DNA from: Roseovarius halotolerans
GTDB taxonomy: Bacteria > Pseudomonadota > Alphaproteobacteria > Rhodobacterales > Rhodobacteraceae
Reading direction: 5' to 3'
Assembly: GCF_900172255.1 (NCBI RefSeq)
Contig: NZ_FWFU01000005.1
Span: forward strand, 1-64,000
Length of the DNA stretch: 64,000 nt
Each line of letters begins with the position of its first letter. Positions within the stretch are counted from its first letter, which is position 1. Positions 56,758-64,000 of this stretch are shown here, in pieces. The notes under the pieces are model-generated. The model did no database searches, was not told the origin of the DNA, and saw only the letters and a list, made by a program, of their open reading frames with translations. The translations under genes were made by a program, and so were the position numbers.

Positions 56758-57446
56758 GAGGCTTTCTCCCACAGAAGATCGAGACAGGGGGTGAGCTGCG
56801 AGAAATCGTCGATCACGTCAAGCGCGGCGGTGCGCGCCAGCGTCTCGCGCGGATGATAGCCCCAGCCGACGCCGATCGCGGCGATCCCGGCGGCCTGCGC
56901 CATATCCATGTCATAGCTGGTATCGCCGATCATCACTGCATTGCCCGGCGCGATCCCGGTTTCCGAGAGCGCCGCCGCGATCATCGAGGGATGCGGCTTG
57001 GAGGGGTGGTGATCGCTGACCTGTCGGGTCACGAAATAGCGCCCGAGGTCATGCGCCTCGAACAGCTTGTCGAGGCCGCGCAGCGATTTGCCCGTGGCCA
57101 CCCCGAGAAGGATCTCGGGCCGGGCATGGAGCGCCTCGATCGCCGCCAGCGCGCCGGGATAGAGCGGCGAGGACTGCGCCGCGCCCGTCTGCGCGCGCAG
57201 GGCGATATAGGCTTCCTTGTACCAATCGACCATGCGGGCGTGAAGCGCGGCGTCGAGCTCTGGCGCGAGACGCGCCACCGCCACATCGAGCGACAGGCCG
57301 ACAATCGACAGCACCGTCGCACGCGGCGGCAGCGGATGCCCCGCCAATGAAAAGGCATGGCCCATCGCCGCGAGGATATCGGCCTGGCTGTCGACCAGCG
57401 TACCATCCACGTCGAAGATCACGAGACGCAGCGGCGGCAGGGTCAT
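56754..57446 (-). CDS. HAD family hydrolase (phosphoglycolate phosphatase-like)
   Basis: A 230-residue HAD phosphatase. Motif I FDVDGTLVDS with nucleophile Asp, motif II in GVATGKS, motif III Lys in SKPHPSM and motif IV in MIGDTSYDMDMA. A helical cap lies between motifs I and II. Substrate is a small phosphate ester, unknown. Overlaps both neighbours by 4 nt. Confidence 0.9.
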   Translation of the reverse strand: MTLPPLRLVIFDVDGTLVDSQADILAAMGHAFSLAGHPLPPRATVLSIVGLSLDVAVARLAPELDAALHARMVDWYKEAYIALRAQTGAAQSSPLYPGALAAIEALHARPEILLGVATGKSLRGLDKLFEAHDLGRYFVTRQVSDHHPSKPHPSMIAAALSETGIAPGNAVMIGDTSYDMDMAQAAGIAAIGVGWGYHPRETLARTAALDVIDDFSQLTPCLDLLWEKAS

Positions 57447-58489
57447 TCAAACGCCTCGAAGGGGTTCTCGGGGGCCTCGGAGGGAATCCACTGGAACATC
57501 TCCCAGGTGCGCAGCATATGTTCGGGCAGCGGCGCGCTCAGGTGCAGCATGGCACGCGTGACCGGGTGTTCGAGCGTCAGCGAGCGGGCATGGAGGTGCA
57601 GTTTGCGGCTGACCTCGCCGCCAAGCTGCGCACCCCAGCCGTCGCCCATGTTCTCCTGCCCGGAACCACCGTATTTGCCATCGCCGATGATGGGATGCCC
57701 GATCTCGGCCATATGGGCGCGCAACTGATGGGTGCGCCCGGTGACGGGCACGAGCGCAACCCATGAGCAGCGCGTGCCCGCCGCCTCGATCACGGCGTAA
57801 TCGCTGGTGGCGTGCTTGGCACCTTCGGTGCTGTCCACGTCGCGCGGATGCAGGCAGAGCATCTTTTCGCCCTCGCCCGATGCGCCATGCCCCGGCGCCT
57901 TGACGAGACCGAAGCGGATCGTGCCCATGCGCGGCACCGGCGCACCGGCCACGGCGGCCCAGTAGATCTTGCGCGTGTCGCGGTGGCGGAACCCGGCGGT
58001 CAGCGCCTTGGCGACGCTGCGGCTGCGCGCCAGCACCAGCACGCCCGATGTGTCCTTGTCGAGCCGGTGAACGAGGCGCGGTTTCTCCTCGGCATCAAAG
58101 CGCAGCGCCTCGGCGAGGCCGTCGACATGGCGGGTCTGCTTGCTGCCGCCCTGGACCGGAAGGCCGGGGGGCTTGTTGAGGGCGATGATATGGTCGTCGC
58201 GGTAGATCACCGCGTTGCGGATCATCCGCGCGTCGGCGTCGCTGATCGCGGATCTGGCCGAGGCGGGGGCGGGCTTGTCCGGGCTGGGCAAGGGCGGCAC
58301 GCGCACCTGCTGACCCGGCTCGAGCCGCGTGTTGGCCTTGACCCGGCCGCCATCGACACGCAGCTCGCCCTTGCGGCACATCTTTTCGATGCGGCCCTGC
58401 TGAAGCTGCGGAAACTGGCGGCGCAGCCAGCGGTCGAGCCGCTGGTCGCCGTCATCGGCGCCCACGGTCAGGGTCTGAACGCCGCTCAT
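57443..58489 (-). CDS. RluA-family pseudouridine synthase
   Basis: A 348-residue pseudouridine synthase. N-terminal S4-type RNA-binding domain (DQRLDRWLRRQFPQL...LRVDGGRVKANTRLEPG) and catalytic domain with HRLDKDTSGVLVLARS, where the Asp of RLDKDTSG is the nucleophile; GRTHQLRAHM is the second block. Probably modifies 23S rRNA (RluC-like), but the site cannot be told. Overlaps crcB and the HAD gene by 4 nt each. Confidence 0.92.
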   Translation of the reverse strand: MSGVQTLTVGADDGDQRLDRWLRRQFPQLQQGRIEKMCRKGELRVDGGRVKANTRLEPGQQVRVPPLPSPDKPAPASARSAISDADARMIRNAVIYRDDHIIALNKPPGLPVQGGSKQTRHVDGLAEALRFDAEEKPRLVHRLDKDTSGVLVLARSRSVAKALTAGFRHRDTRKIYWAAVAGAPVPRMGTIRFGLVKAPGHGASGEGEKMLCLHPRDVDSTEGAKHATSDYAVIEAAGTRCSWVALVPVTGRTHQLRAHMAEIGHPIIGDGKYGGSGQENMGDGWGAQLGGEVSRKLHLHARSLTLEHPVTRAMLHLSAPLPEHMLRTWEMFQWIPSEAPENPFEAFE

Positions 58490-58863
58490 GCCCAGACCCC
58501 GCGCCCGAGCCAGACGCCAAGCGCCAGACCCGCCAGCGACAGGATCACCGAAAGCGCAACGTAAAGCCCCGCCGCGCCGATCTGGCCGCGCTCGTAAAGG
58601 GTGAAGGCCTCGAGCGAGAAGGCCGAGAAGGTGGTGAAGCCGCCAAGGACGCCGGTCATCACGAAGGGGCTGAAATGCTGCATCCCGCGATGAAAGGCGA
58701 AGATGCTGAAGAGGCCCATGAGAAAGGAGCCGATGATATTGACCGTCAGCACCCCTAGCGGAAAGCCGGGACCAGCCAGGCGCAGCATTGCCAGCCCGCT
58801 GCCAAAGCGCAGCATCGCGCCGATCGCGCCGCCAAGGGCCACCTGGAGAAAGGTCATCATCAT
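58486..58863 (-). CDS. crcB: Fluoride exporter CrcB (Fluc)
   Basis: A 125-residue membrane protein with four helices. LGGAIGAMLRFG, TVNIIGSFLMG (polar track Asn) and GVLGGFTTFSAFSLE (Phe box and TTFS) are the Fluc marks. It would work as a dual-topology homodimer, since only one copy is here. Three ATG codons in a row begin the gene; I use the first. I see no fluoride riboswitch upstream. First gene of the crcB-rluA-HAD-ATP12 unit. Confidence 0.93.
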   Translation of the reverse strand: MMMTFLQVALGGAIGAMLRFGSGLAMLRLAGPGFPLGVLTVNIIGSFLMGLFSIFAFHRGMQHFSPFVMTGVLGGFTTFSAFSLEAFTLYERGQIGAAGLYVALSVILSLAGLALGVWLGRGVWA

Positions 58864-58925
58864 GGTCGCGTCTGTCGCGCGCGCGCCGCTGATTGTCAAG
58901 CTGCGCACGCTTTGGCGGATGGTGC

Positions 58926-58988
58926 ATGGGGGCGCTGCCCCCGTCGCGCCATGGCGCGACTCCCCCGAGGTATTTGGGGCCAGATGAA
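58926..58988 (+). repeat. Dispersed repeat family A, copy 4
   Basis: GGGGGC-GCT-GCCCCC (58928-58942), then a perfect 8-bp stem GTCGCGCC-AT-GGCGCGAC (58943-58960), then TCCCCCGAGGTATTTGGGGC and CAGATGAAG. It lies between divergent crcB and the glycerate kinase gene, so it cannot be only a terminator. Confidence 0.8.
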
Positions 58989-59065
58989 GGGTGCGACATG
59001 GGGGCTGTCGGCGGCGCGGGGGGCGCGTTAGGATGGGCGCGCGACTGCATGAGGAGGCGGCGGCG

Positions 59066-60328
59066 ATGAGCGATCCGATCCCATTCCTGAGGCGGCTTTT
59101 CGATCGCGCCGTGGCGGTGGCCGATCCGATGCAGAGCCTGCACCGCGCCCTGCCCGAGCGCCCCGAGGGGCGGCTTGTGGTGGTGGGGGCGGGCAAGGCG
59201 AGTGCCCGCATGGCCGAGGCGGTGGAGGCCGTTTACGGCCCCTGCGAGGGCCTGGTCATCACCCGTTACGGGTATGCGCGGCCCTGCCGGGGCATCGAGA
59301 TCGTCGAGGCCGCGCATCCGGTGCCGGACAAGGCTGGCATGGAGGCGAGCGCGCGGATGCTGGAGATGCTGGGTGATCTGGGCGAGGGCGACATGGTGCT
59401 GGCGCTCATATCGGGCGGGGCCTCGGCGCTGCTGGTGCAGCCGGCGGGCGCGATCACGCTGGAGGAGAAGCAGGCGGTGAATGCCGCGCTGCTGGCGTCG
59501 GGGGCGGCGATCGGACAGATGAACCTGGTGCGCAAGCATCTGAGCCGGGTGAAGGGCGGGCAGCTGGCTGCGGCCGCCTATCCGGCGCGGATGCTGGCGC
59601 TGATGATCTCGGATGTGCCGGGGGACGATCCGGCGATGATCGGCTCGGGGCCGACTGTGGGCGATGACAGCACGCCGCAGGAGGCGCTGGCGGTGCTGGA
59701 GCGGCACGGCATCGACCTGCCGCGCGCGGTGGCGGATGTGCTCGCGGGGCCGAGCGGCGTGGTCAGGCCGGACGATCCGAGGCTGGAAAGGGTCGCGAAC
59801 GTGATCGTCGCGGCACCCGCGCAGTCGCTGGAGGCGGCGGCCGAGATCGCACGGCAGGAGGGCATGACGGTGCGCGTGATGGGCGATGCGCTGGAGGGCG
59901 AGGCGCGCGAGCTGGGGCGCGATCACGCAGCGCTGGCGCTGGAGATCCGCGACGCGCTGGCGCCGGGGGATGCGCCGGTGCTGTTGTTGTCGGGGGGTGA
60001 GCTGACGGTGACGCGGCGCGGCGAGGGCGTGGGCGGGCCGAATGCGGAATACGCGCTGGCGCTGGCGATGGCGCTGGAGGGCGCGGCGGGCATTCACGCG
60101 CTGGCCTGCGACACCGACGGGGTCGATGGCGCCGCCGAGGTGGCGGGGGCGCATATCGGGCCGGATACGTTGCAGCGCGCACGGGCGGCGGGGATGGATG
60201 CGGCGAGGGCGCTGGCGCAGAACGACGCGCATTCCTTTTTCGCCGCGATCGACGGCCAGGTGGTGACCGGGCCGACCCTGACGAATGTCAATGATTTCCG
60301 CGCGATCCTGATCGCGCCGGGCGCCTAG
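59066..60328 (+). CDS. Glycerate kinase (DUF4147/MOFRL type)
   Basis: A 420-residue glycerate 2-kinase-type protein. VVVGAGKASARMAEA, ALISGGASALLVQPAG, KHLSRVKGGQLA, ISDVPGDDPAMIGSGP and the C-terminal MOFRL part with GGPNAEYALALA, CDTDGVDG and GPTLTNVNDFRAIL. The ATG at 59066 follows GAGGAGG; an ATG 33 nt upstream has no such site. Feeds glycerate into central metabolism. Its stop shares CTAG with the convergent ugd stop. Confidence 0.9.
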   Translation: MSDPIPFLRRLFDRAVAVADPMQSLHRALPERPEGRLVVVGAGKASARMAEAVEAVYGPCEGLVITRYGYARPCRGIEIVEAAHPVPDKAGMEASARMLEMLGDLGEGDMVLALISGGASALLVQPAGAITLEEKQAVNAALLASGAAIGQMNLVRKHLSRVKGGQLAAAAYPARMLALMISDVPGDDPAMIGSGPTVGDDSTPQEALAVLERHGIDLPRAVADVLAGPSGVVRPDDPRLERVANVIVAAPAQSLEAAAEIARQEGMTVRVMGDALEGEARELGRDHAALALEIRDALAPGDAPVLLLSGGELTVTRRGEGVGGPNAEYALALAMALEGAAGIHALACDTDGVDGAAEVAGAHIGPDTLQRARAAGMDAARALAQNDAHSFFAAIDGQVVTGPTLTNVNDFRAILIAPGA

Positions 60329-61671
60329 CCGGTTTCGGCTTCGTCGGCGTCGGGCGCGATATAGCCCGCGCGCCCGATGCTTTCATAGGCGAGGAAGCCC
60401 GCGCGTTTCGCATCCCGCGCGGTGTAGATGTTGCGCAGATCGGCGAGCCGCGCCGTGGCCATCTTGCGCGCGATGCGCTTGAGATCGAGGGCGCGGAACT
60501 CGTTCCATTCGGTCAGGATCACCAGAAGATCCGCCTTGTGGGCGCATTTATAGGGGTCATCCATCCAGTTCACGCCTGGCAACAGGTTTTCGCCCTCGCG
60601 CCGCCCTTGCGGATCGCAGACGCGCACCTTGGCGCCGCCACCCACCAGCGCGGGCACGATCGAGAGCGAGGGCGCCTCGCGCATGTCGTCGGTATTGGGT
60701 TTGAAGGTGACCCCCAGAACGCCCACCGTCTTGCCGTTGAAGGAACCGCCGCAAAGGTCGAGCAGCTTGTCGGTCATCCGCCGCTTGACCTGTTCGTTCA
60801 CGGCGATCACGGATTCGGTGATGTGCAGCGGCACGCCATGTTCCTGCCCGGTGCGCGCCAGCGCGCGGGTGTCCTTGGGAAAACAGCTGCCGCCATAGCC
60901 GGGACCGGCATGGAGGAACTTGTTGCCGATGCGCCCATCGAGCCCCATGCCGCGCGCCACCTGTTTCACATCGGCGCCGGTGCGTTCACACAGGGCGGCG
61001 ATCTCGTTGATGAAGGTGATCTTGGTCGCCAGAAAGGCGTTGGCGGCGTATTTGATCATCTCGGCGCTTTCCAGATCGGTGGTCATGATCGGGAACTCGC
61101 GCAGGTAGAGCGGGCGATAGATCTCGGCCATCACCTCGGCGGCGCGGTCTGTCTGCACGCCGACGACGACGCGGTCGGGTTTCATGAAGTCCTCGATCGC
61201 CGCCCCTTCGCGCAGGAACTCGGGGTTCGAGGCGACATCGAAGTCGAGATCGGGATTGGCCTTTTTCACCGCCTGTTTCACCTGCCGGTTGGTGCCGACG
61301 GGAACGGTGGATTTGGTGACGATGACGACATATTCGCTGGCGGCGCGGGCGATTTCCTCGGCGGCGGCCATCACGTAGCCCAGATCGGCATGGCCATCGC
61401 CACGCCGCGTGGGCGTGCCGACCGCGATGAACACCGCCTCGGCCCCGCGCACGGCCTGCGCGAGGTCGCCGGTGAACGAGAGGCGGCCCGCCTCGACATT
61501 CTTTTCGAGCAGCGTTTCGAGACCGGGCTCGAAAATCGGCACCTCGCCTCGTTCCAGCTTTTCGATCTTGTCGGGGTCCTTGTCGACGCAGACCACGTCA
61601 TGCCCGAAATCCGAGAAACACACCCCCGAGACAAGCCCGACATAGCCCGTTCCGATCATCGCGATTTTCAT
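60325..61671 (-). CDS. ugd: UDP-glucose 6-dehydrogenase
   Basis: A 448-residue NAD-dependent enzyme that makes UDP-glucuronate. IAMIGTGYVGLVSGVCFSDFG, VFIAVGTPTRRGDGHADLG, NPEFLREGAAIEDF, the catalytic Cys in GYGGSCFPKDTRAL and LGVTFKPNTDDMREAPS are all present. With glmM and the mannose-1-phosphate guanylyltransferase nearby it points to sugar nucleotides for envelope or capsule polysaccharide. Confidence 0.95.
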   Translation of the reverse strand: MKIAMIGTGYVGLVSGVCFSDFGHDVVCVDKDPDKIEKLERGEVPIFEPGLETLLEKNVEAGRLSFTGDLAQAVRGAEAVFIAVGTPTRRGDGHADLGYVMAAAEEIARAASEYVVIVTKSTVPVGTNRQVKQAVKKANPDLDFDVASNPEFLREGAAIEDFMKPDRVVVGVQTDRAAEVMAEIYRPLYLREFPIMTTDLESAEMIKYAANAFLATKITFINEIAALCERTGADVKQVARGMGLDGRIGNKFLHAGPGYGGSCFPKDTRALARTGQEHGVPLHITESVIAVNEQVKRRMTDKLLDLCGGSFNGKTVGVLGVTFKPNTDDMREAPSLSIVPALVGGGAKVRVCDPQGRREGENLLPGVNWMDDPYKCAHKADLLVILTEWNEFRALDLKRIARKMATARLADLRNIYTARDAKRAGFLAYESIGRAGYIAPDADEAETG

Positions 61672-61698
61672 GACCGCATACCTTTCAAGACCCGCATT

Positions 61699-61766
61699 CC
61701 CCGCGCGCCTTTAATGCAGTTCGCCCGCGCCTGCGTCAATCGACGACGCGAGAAAGGCGCGCGGGG
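61699..61766. promoter_or_regulatory. 14-bp perfect inverted repeat in the ugd-glmM gap
   Basis: CCCCGCGCGCCTTT (61699-61712) and its exact complement (61753-61766), 40 bp apart, start 28 bp upstream of the ugd start codon. In the ugd message it would form a strong stem just ahead of the ribosome site. Could be an operator or a leader structure; no regulator can be named. Confidence 0.4.
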
Positions 61767-61904
61767 CGTGGCGCGAATGCCCGCCGGGGCAGCGGAACAG
61801 GCCGCCGCGCCCCGCATCCGCCATTGGACAGGAGCGCGGCACACGGGTAAGGAGAAGCGGCAAAACCATGCCAGAGGCATGACAGGAACGAAGGACCACG
61901 GCCA

Positions 61905-63245
61905 ATGGCCCAGAAACTCTTTGGCACCGACGGTGTGCGCGGACGCGCCAACAGCTGGCCGATGACCGCCGAGATCGCACTGAAGCTCGGCGCGGCGGCG
62001 GGTCGCTATTTCCGGCGCGACACGCAGGAGCACCGGGTGGTGATCGGCAAGGATACGCGGCTTTCGGGCTACATGATCGAGAACGCGCTGACCGCCGGGT
62101 TCACATCGACCGGGATGAACGTGTTCCTGCTGGGGCCGATGCCGACCCCGGCGATCGGCTATCTGACGCATGGTCTGCGTGCCGATGTCGGGGTGATGAT
62201 CTCGGCCAGCCACAACCCGGCCTCGGACAACGGGATCAAGTTCTTCGGCCCCGACGGTTTCAAGCTGAGCGACGAGGCCGAAGCCGGGATCGAGGCGCTG
62301 ATGGAGAACGGCATCAAGGCCGCCGCACCGGAGAATATCGGCCGTGCCAAGCGGTTCGACGACGCGCGCGGGCGCTACGTGGAATATGCCAAGACGACAT
62401 TTCCGTCGCGCCGCCGTCTGGACGGGCTGCGGATCGTGGTGGATTGCGCCAATGGTGCCGCCTACAAGACCGCGCCTGCCGTCCTGTGGGAGCTGGGCGC
62501 CGAGGTGATCGCCATCGGCGTGGAGCCGGACGGCACCAATATCAACCGCAATTGCGGTTCGACCCATCCCGATGCCGCCGCCAAGAAGGTGATCGAGACC
62601 CGCGCCGATATCGGCATATGCCTTGATGGCGATGCCGACCGGGTGGTTCTGATCGACGAGAAGGGGCATGTCGCCGATGGCGACCAGATCATGGGCCTGA
62701 TCGCCACGCGCTGGGCCGAACAGGGCCGTCTGGCGGGCAATACGCTGGTGGCGACGGTGATGTCCAACCTTGGCCTCGAACGGCATCTGAACGGCCACGG
62801 GATCGACCTCAAGCGCACGGCGGTGGGCGACCGCCATGTCGTCGAGGCGATGCGACAGGGCGGGCATTCTCTGGGCGGCGAGCAATCGGGGCATATCGTG
62901 ATGACCGATTACGCCACCACCGGCGACGGGCTGATCGGGGCGCTGCAATTCCTGGCCTGCATGGTCGAGACCGGCCAGAATGCCAGCCAGCTGGCCCGCG
63001 TGTTCAAGCCGGTGCCGCAGAAGCTGATCAATGTCCGCTACGAGCCCGACAAGGCCCCGTTGGACGCGGATTCGGTGCAGGAGGCCATCGCCAAGGGCGA
63101 AAAGGCGCTGGGCAAGGACGGCCGGCTCCTGATCCGCAAGTCGGGGACAGAGCCGCTGATCCGGGTCATGGCCGAGGCCGTCGATCCGGCGCTGCTGGAT
63201 CGGGTGCTGGGCGATGTGGTGGCGGCAGTGGAGCGCGAAAGCTGA
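61905..63245 (+). CDS. glmM: Phosphoglucosamine mutase
   Basis: A 446-residue alpha-D-phosphohexomutase that makes glucosamine-1-phosphate for UDP-GlcNAc. [13 protein letters not shown] at the N-terminus, the active-site serine loop [21 protein letters not shown], metal site [11 protein letters not shown], sugar-binding GGEQSGHI and the C-terminal phosphate loop [14 protein letters not shown]. Length is as usual. AGGA lies before the ATG. Confidence 0.97.
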   Translation: MAQKLFGTDGVRGRANSWPMTAEIALKLGAAAGRYFRRDTQEHRVVIGKDTRLSGYMIENALTAGFTSTGMNVFLLGPMPTPAIGYLTHGLRADVGVMISASHNPASDNGIKFFGPDGFKLSDEAEAGIEALMENGIKAAAPENIGRAKRFDDARGRYVEYAKTTFPSRRRLDGLRIVVDCANGAAYKTAPAVLWELGAEVIAIGVEPDGTNINRNCGSTHPDAAAKKVIETRADIGICLDGDADRVVLIDEKGHVADGDQIMGLIATRWAEQGRLAGNTLVATVMSNLGLERHLNGHGIDLKRTAVGDRHVVEAMRQGGHSLGGEQSGHIVMTDYATTGDGLIGALQFLACMVETGQNASQLARVFKPVPQKLINVRYEPDKAPLDADSVQEAIAKGEKALGKDGRLLIRKSGTEPLIRVMAEAVDPALLDRVLGDVVAAVERES

Positions 63246-63346
63246 GCGCGAAGGTCAACAGAATGCCCGCGGCGCGCCTTTGGCTTGCCCCAAAGGACCG
63301 GCAGGACAATGCGGGCGTTCACATGATGCGACGGGATTTTTGACAG

Positions 63347-64000
63347 ATGCAGACGATCACTCCGGTCATTCTTTGCGGCGGTTCGGGCACGAGGCTCTGG
63401 CCGCTGTCGCGCAAGGGCTATCCCAAGCAGTTCGCCCGTATCCTGGGCGATGAAAGCCTGCTGCAGGGCTGCGCCAAGCGGCTGAGCGGGCAAGGCGCGG
63501 GGCTGTCATTCGCCGCGCCGGTGGTGCTGACCAATGCCGATTTCCGATTCATGGTGGCCGAGCAGATGCTGGAGGCCGGTGTCGAGCCGGGCGCGGTGCT
63601 GATCGAACCCGAGGCGCGCAACACCGCGCCCGCCGTTCTGGCCGCGGCGCTGCATGTGGCCGCGAGCGACCCCGACGCGCTGATGCTGGTGGCACCGTCG
63701 GATCACGTCATCCCCGATACCGGTGCCTTTCACGCCGCCATCGCCGCCGGGGCCGAGGCCGCCGCGAGCGGGCAGATGGTGACCTTCGGGATCACGCCGA
63801 CCCATCCCGAGACCGGCTATGGCTACCTGGAACTGGGCGAGGCGCCCGACGGGTCGGGCCGCGCCGTGGCGCTGCGCCGTTTCGTCGAGAAGCCCGATGC
63901 AGATGTCGCGCGCGACATGCTGGAGGCGGGCAATTTCCTGTGGAACGCGGGGATCTTCCTGTTTGCCGCGCGCGACGTGATTGCCGCCTTCGAGGCCCAT
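63347..64000 (+). CDS. Mannose-1-phosphate guanylyltransferase, 3' part missing
   Basis: First 218 codons of a ManC/CpsB-type enzyme that makes GDP-mannose; the gene runs past the right edge. TPVILCGGSGTRLWPLSRKGYPKQF is the nucleotide-binding N-terminus, with EPEARNTAPAVLAAA, VAPSDHVI, FGITPTHPETGYGYLE and FVEKPD...NFLWNAGIFLF. A C-terminal isomerase domain, if any, is not visible. It lies about 100 bp after glmM. Confidence 0.92.
   Translation, partial: MQTITPVILCGGSGTRLWPLSRKGYPKQFARILGDESLLQGCAKRLSGQGAGLSFAAPVVLTNADFRFMVAEQMLEAGVEPGAVLIEPEARNTAPAVLAAALHVAASDPDALMLVAPSDHVIPDTGAFHAAIAAGAEAAASGQMVTFGITPTHPETGYGYLELGEAPDGSGRAVALRRFVEKPDADVARDMLEAGNFLWNAGIFLFAARDVIAAFEAH

Noticed and set aside
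58864-59065. Fluoride riboswitch upstream of crcB
   Set aside because: No match to the crcB motif on the minus strand; the structure seen here belongs to repeat family A.
58490-60232. Upstream extension of the rluA frame to a 929-residue protein
   Set aside because: The part before MSGVQTLTVG has no domain and runs opposite the glycerate kinase gene and through crcB; the family N-terminus starts at 58489.

Overview
The window is a piece of chromosome from a GC-rich alphaproteobacterium, almost certainly Rhodobacterales (Rhodobacter/Paracoccus/Roseobacter group). The reasons are the gene set (bztABCD-type amino acid transporter, mesaconyl-CoA hydratase beside a malyl-CoA thioesterase-like gene, ATP12, TIGR02302-type protein beside lysA), the strong GC bias at third codon positions, and a gene order from sdh to lpd that matches what I remember of Rhodobacter sphaeroides. 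I see no rRNA, tRNA, phage, insertion sequence or CRISPR array. It reads as core chromosome with a few accessory or poorly known loci.

Layout. 1-3.5 kb: an acyl-CoA synthetase (cut by the left edge) divergent from a hybrid histidine kinase/response regulator pair. 3.7-7.3 kb: histidine phosphatase, glutathione transferase and two saccharopine-dehydrogenase-type enzymes, a probable lysine catabolism operon. 7.3-10.5 kb, minus strand: a GcvT/DmdA-like folate enzyme, a DUF3775 protein, a DUF1989 protein and two very small genes. 10.7-14.9 kb: ZIP-like transporter and sdhCDAB (minus). 15.2-19.3 kb: RND pump and its adaptor. 19.4-22.1 kb: ethylmalonyl-CoA pathway genes (mch, mcl2-like) with DUF1737 and NnrU proteins between them. 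22.2-33.9 kb: TauE/SafE permease, then mdh, sucC, sucD, a secreted alpha/beta hydrolase, sucA, sucB with two lipoyl domains, a MAPEG protein and lpd. 34-37.4 kb: GNAT, PPOX, plsC, ftsX, ftsE (minus). 37.5-44 kb: zinc-ribbon membrane protein; then TIGR02302 protein, lysA, LptM-like lipoprotein, argH (minus). 44-51 kb: TlpA thioredoxin, ttcA, yidC, MOSC protein, engB, argB, Fe-S protein, SixA-like phosphatase. 51.2-55.8 kb: bztDCBA (minus). 56-58.9 kb: a translationally coupled crcB-rluA-HAD-ATP12 operon (minus). 59-64 kb: glycerate kinase, ugd, glmM and mannose-1-phosphate guanylyltransferase (cut by the right edge).

How the genes work together. About 23 kb hold much of the lower TCA cycle (succinate dehydrogenase, malate dehydrogenase, succinyl-CoA synthetase, 2-oxoglutarate dehydrogenase and its E3), with acetate-assimilation enzymes of the ethylmalonyl-CoA pathway in the middle. 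Upstream of both sdhC and sucC lies the same pair of perfect palindromes (TGTGATCACA core, centres 20 or 21 bp apart), which suggests one regulator acting on both units.

The most interesting non-gene signals are that paired operator and two families of dispersed intergenic repeats. Family A has four copies with a second hairpin whose arms change together. Family B has two copies built from GTACAAAAC inverted repeats. The least understood coding locus is the GcvT-like/DUF1989/DUF3775 group at 7.3-10.1 kb. All family assignments were made by reading the sequence; no database search was run.
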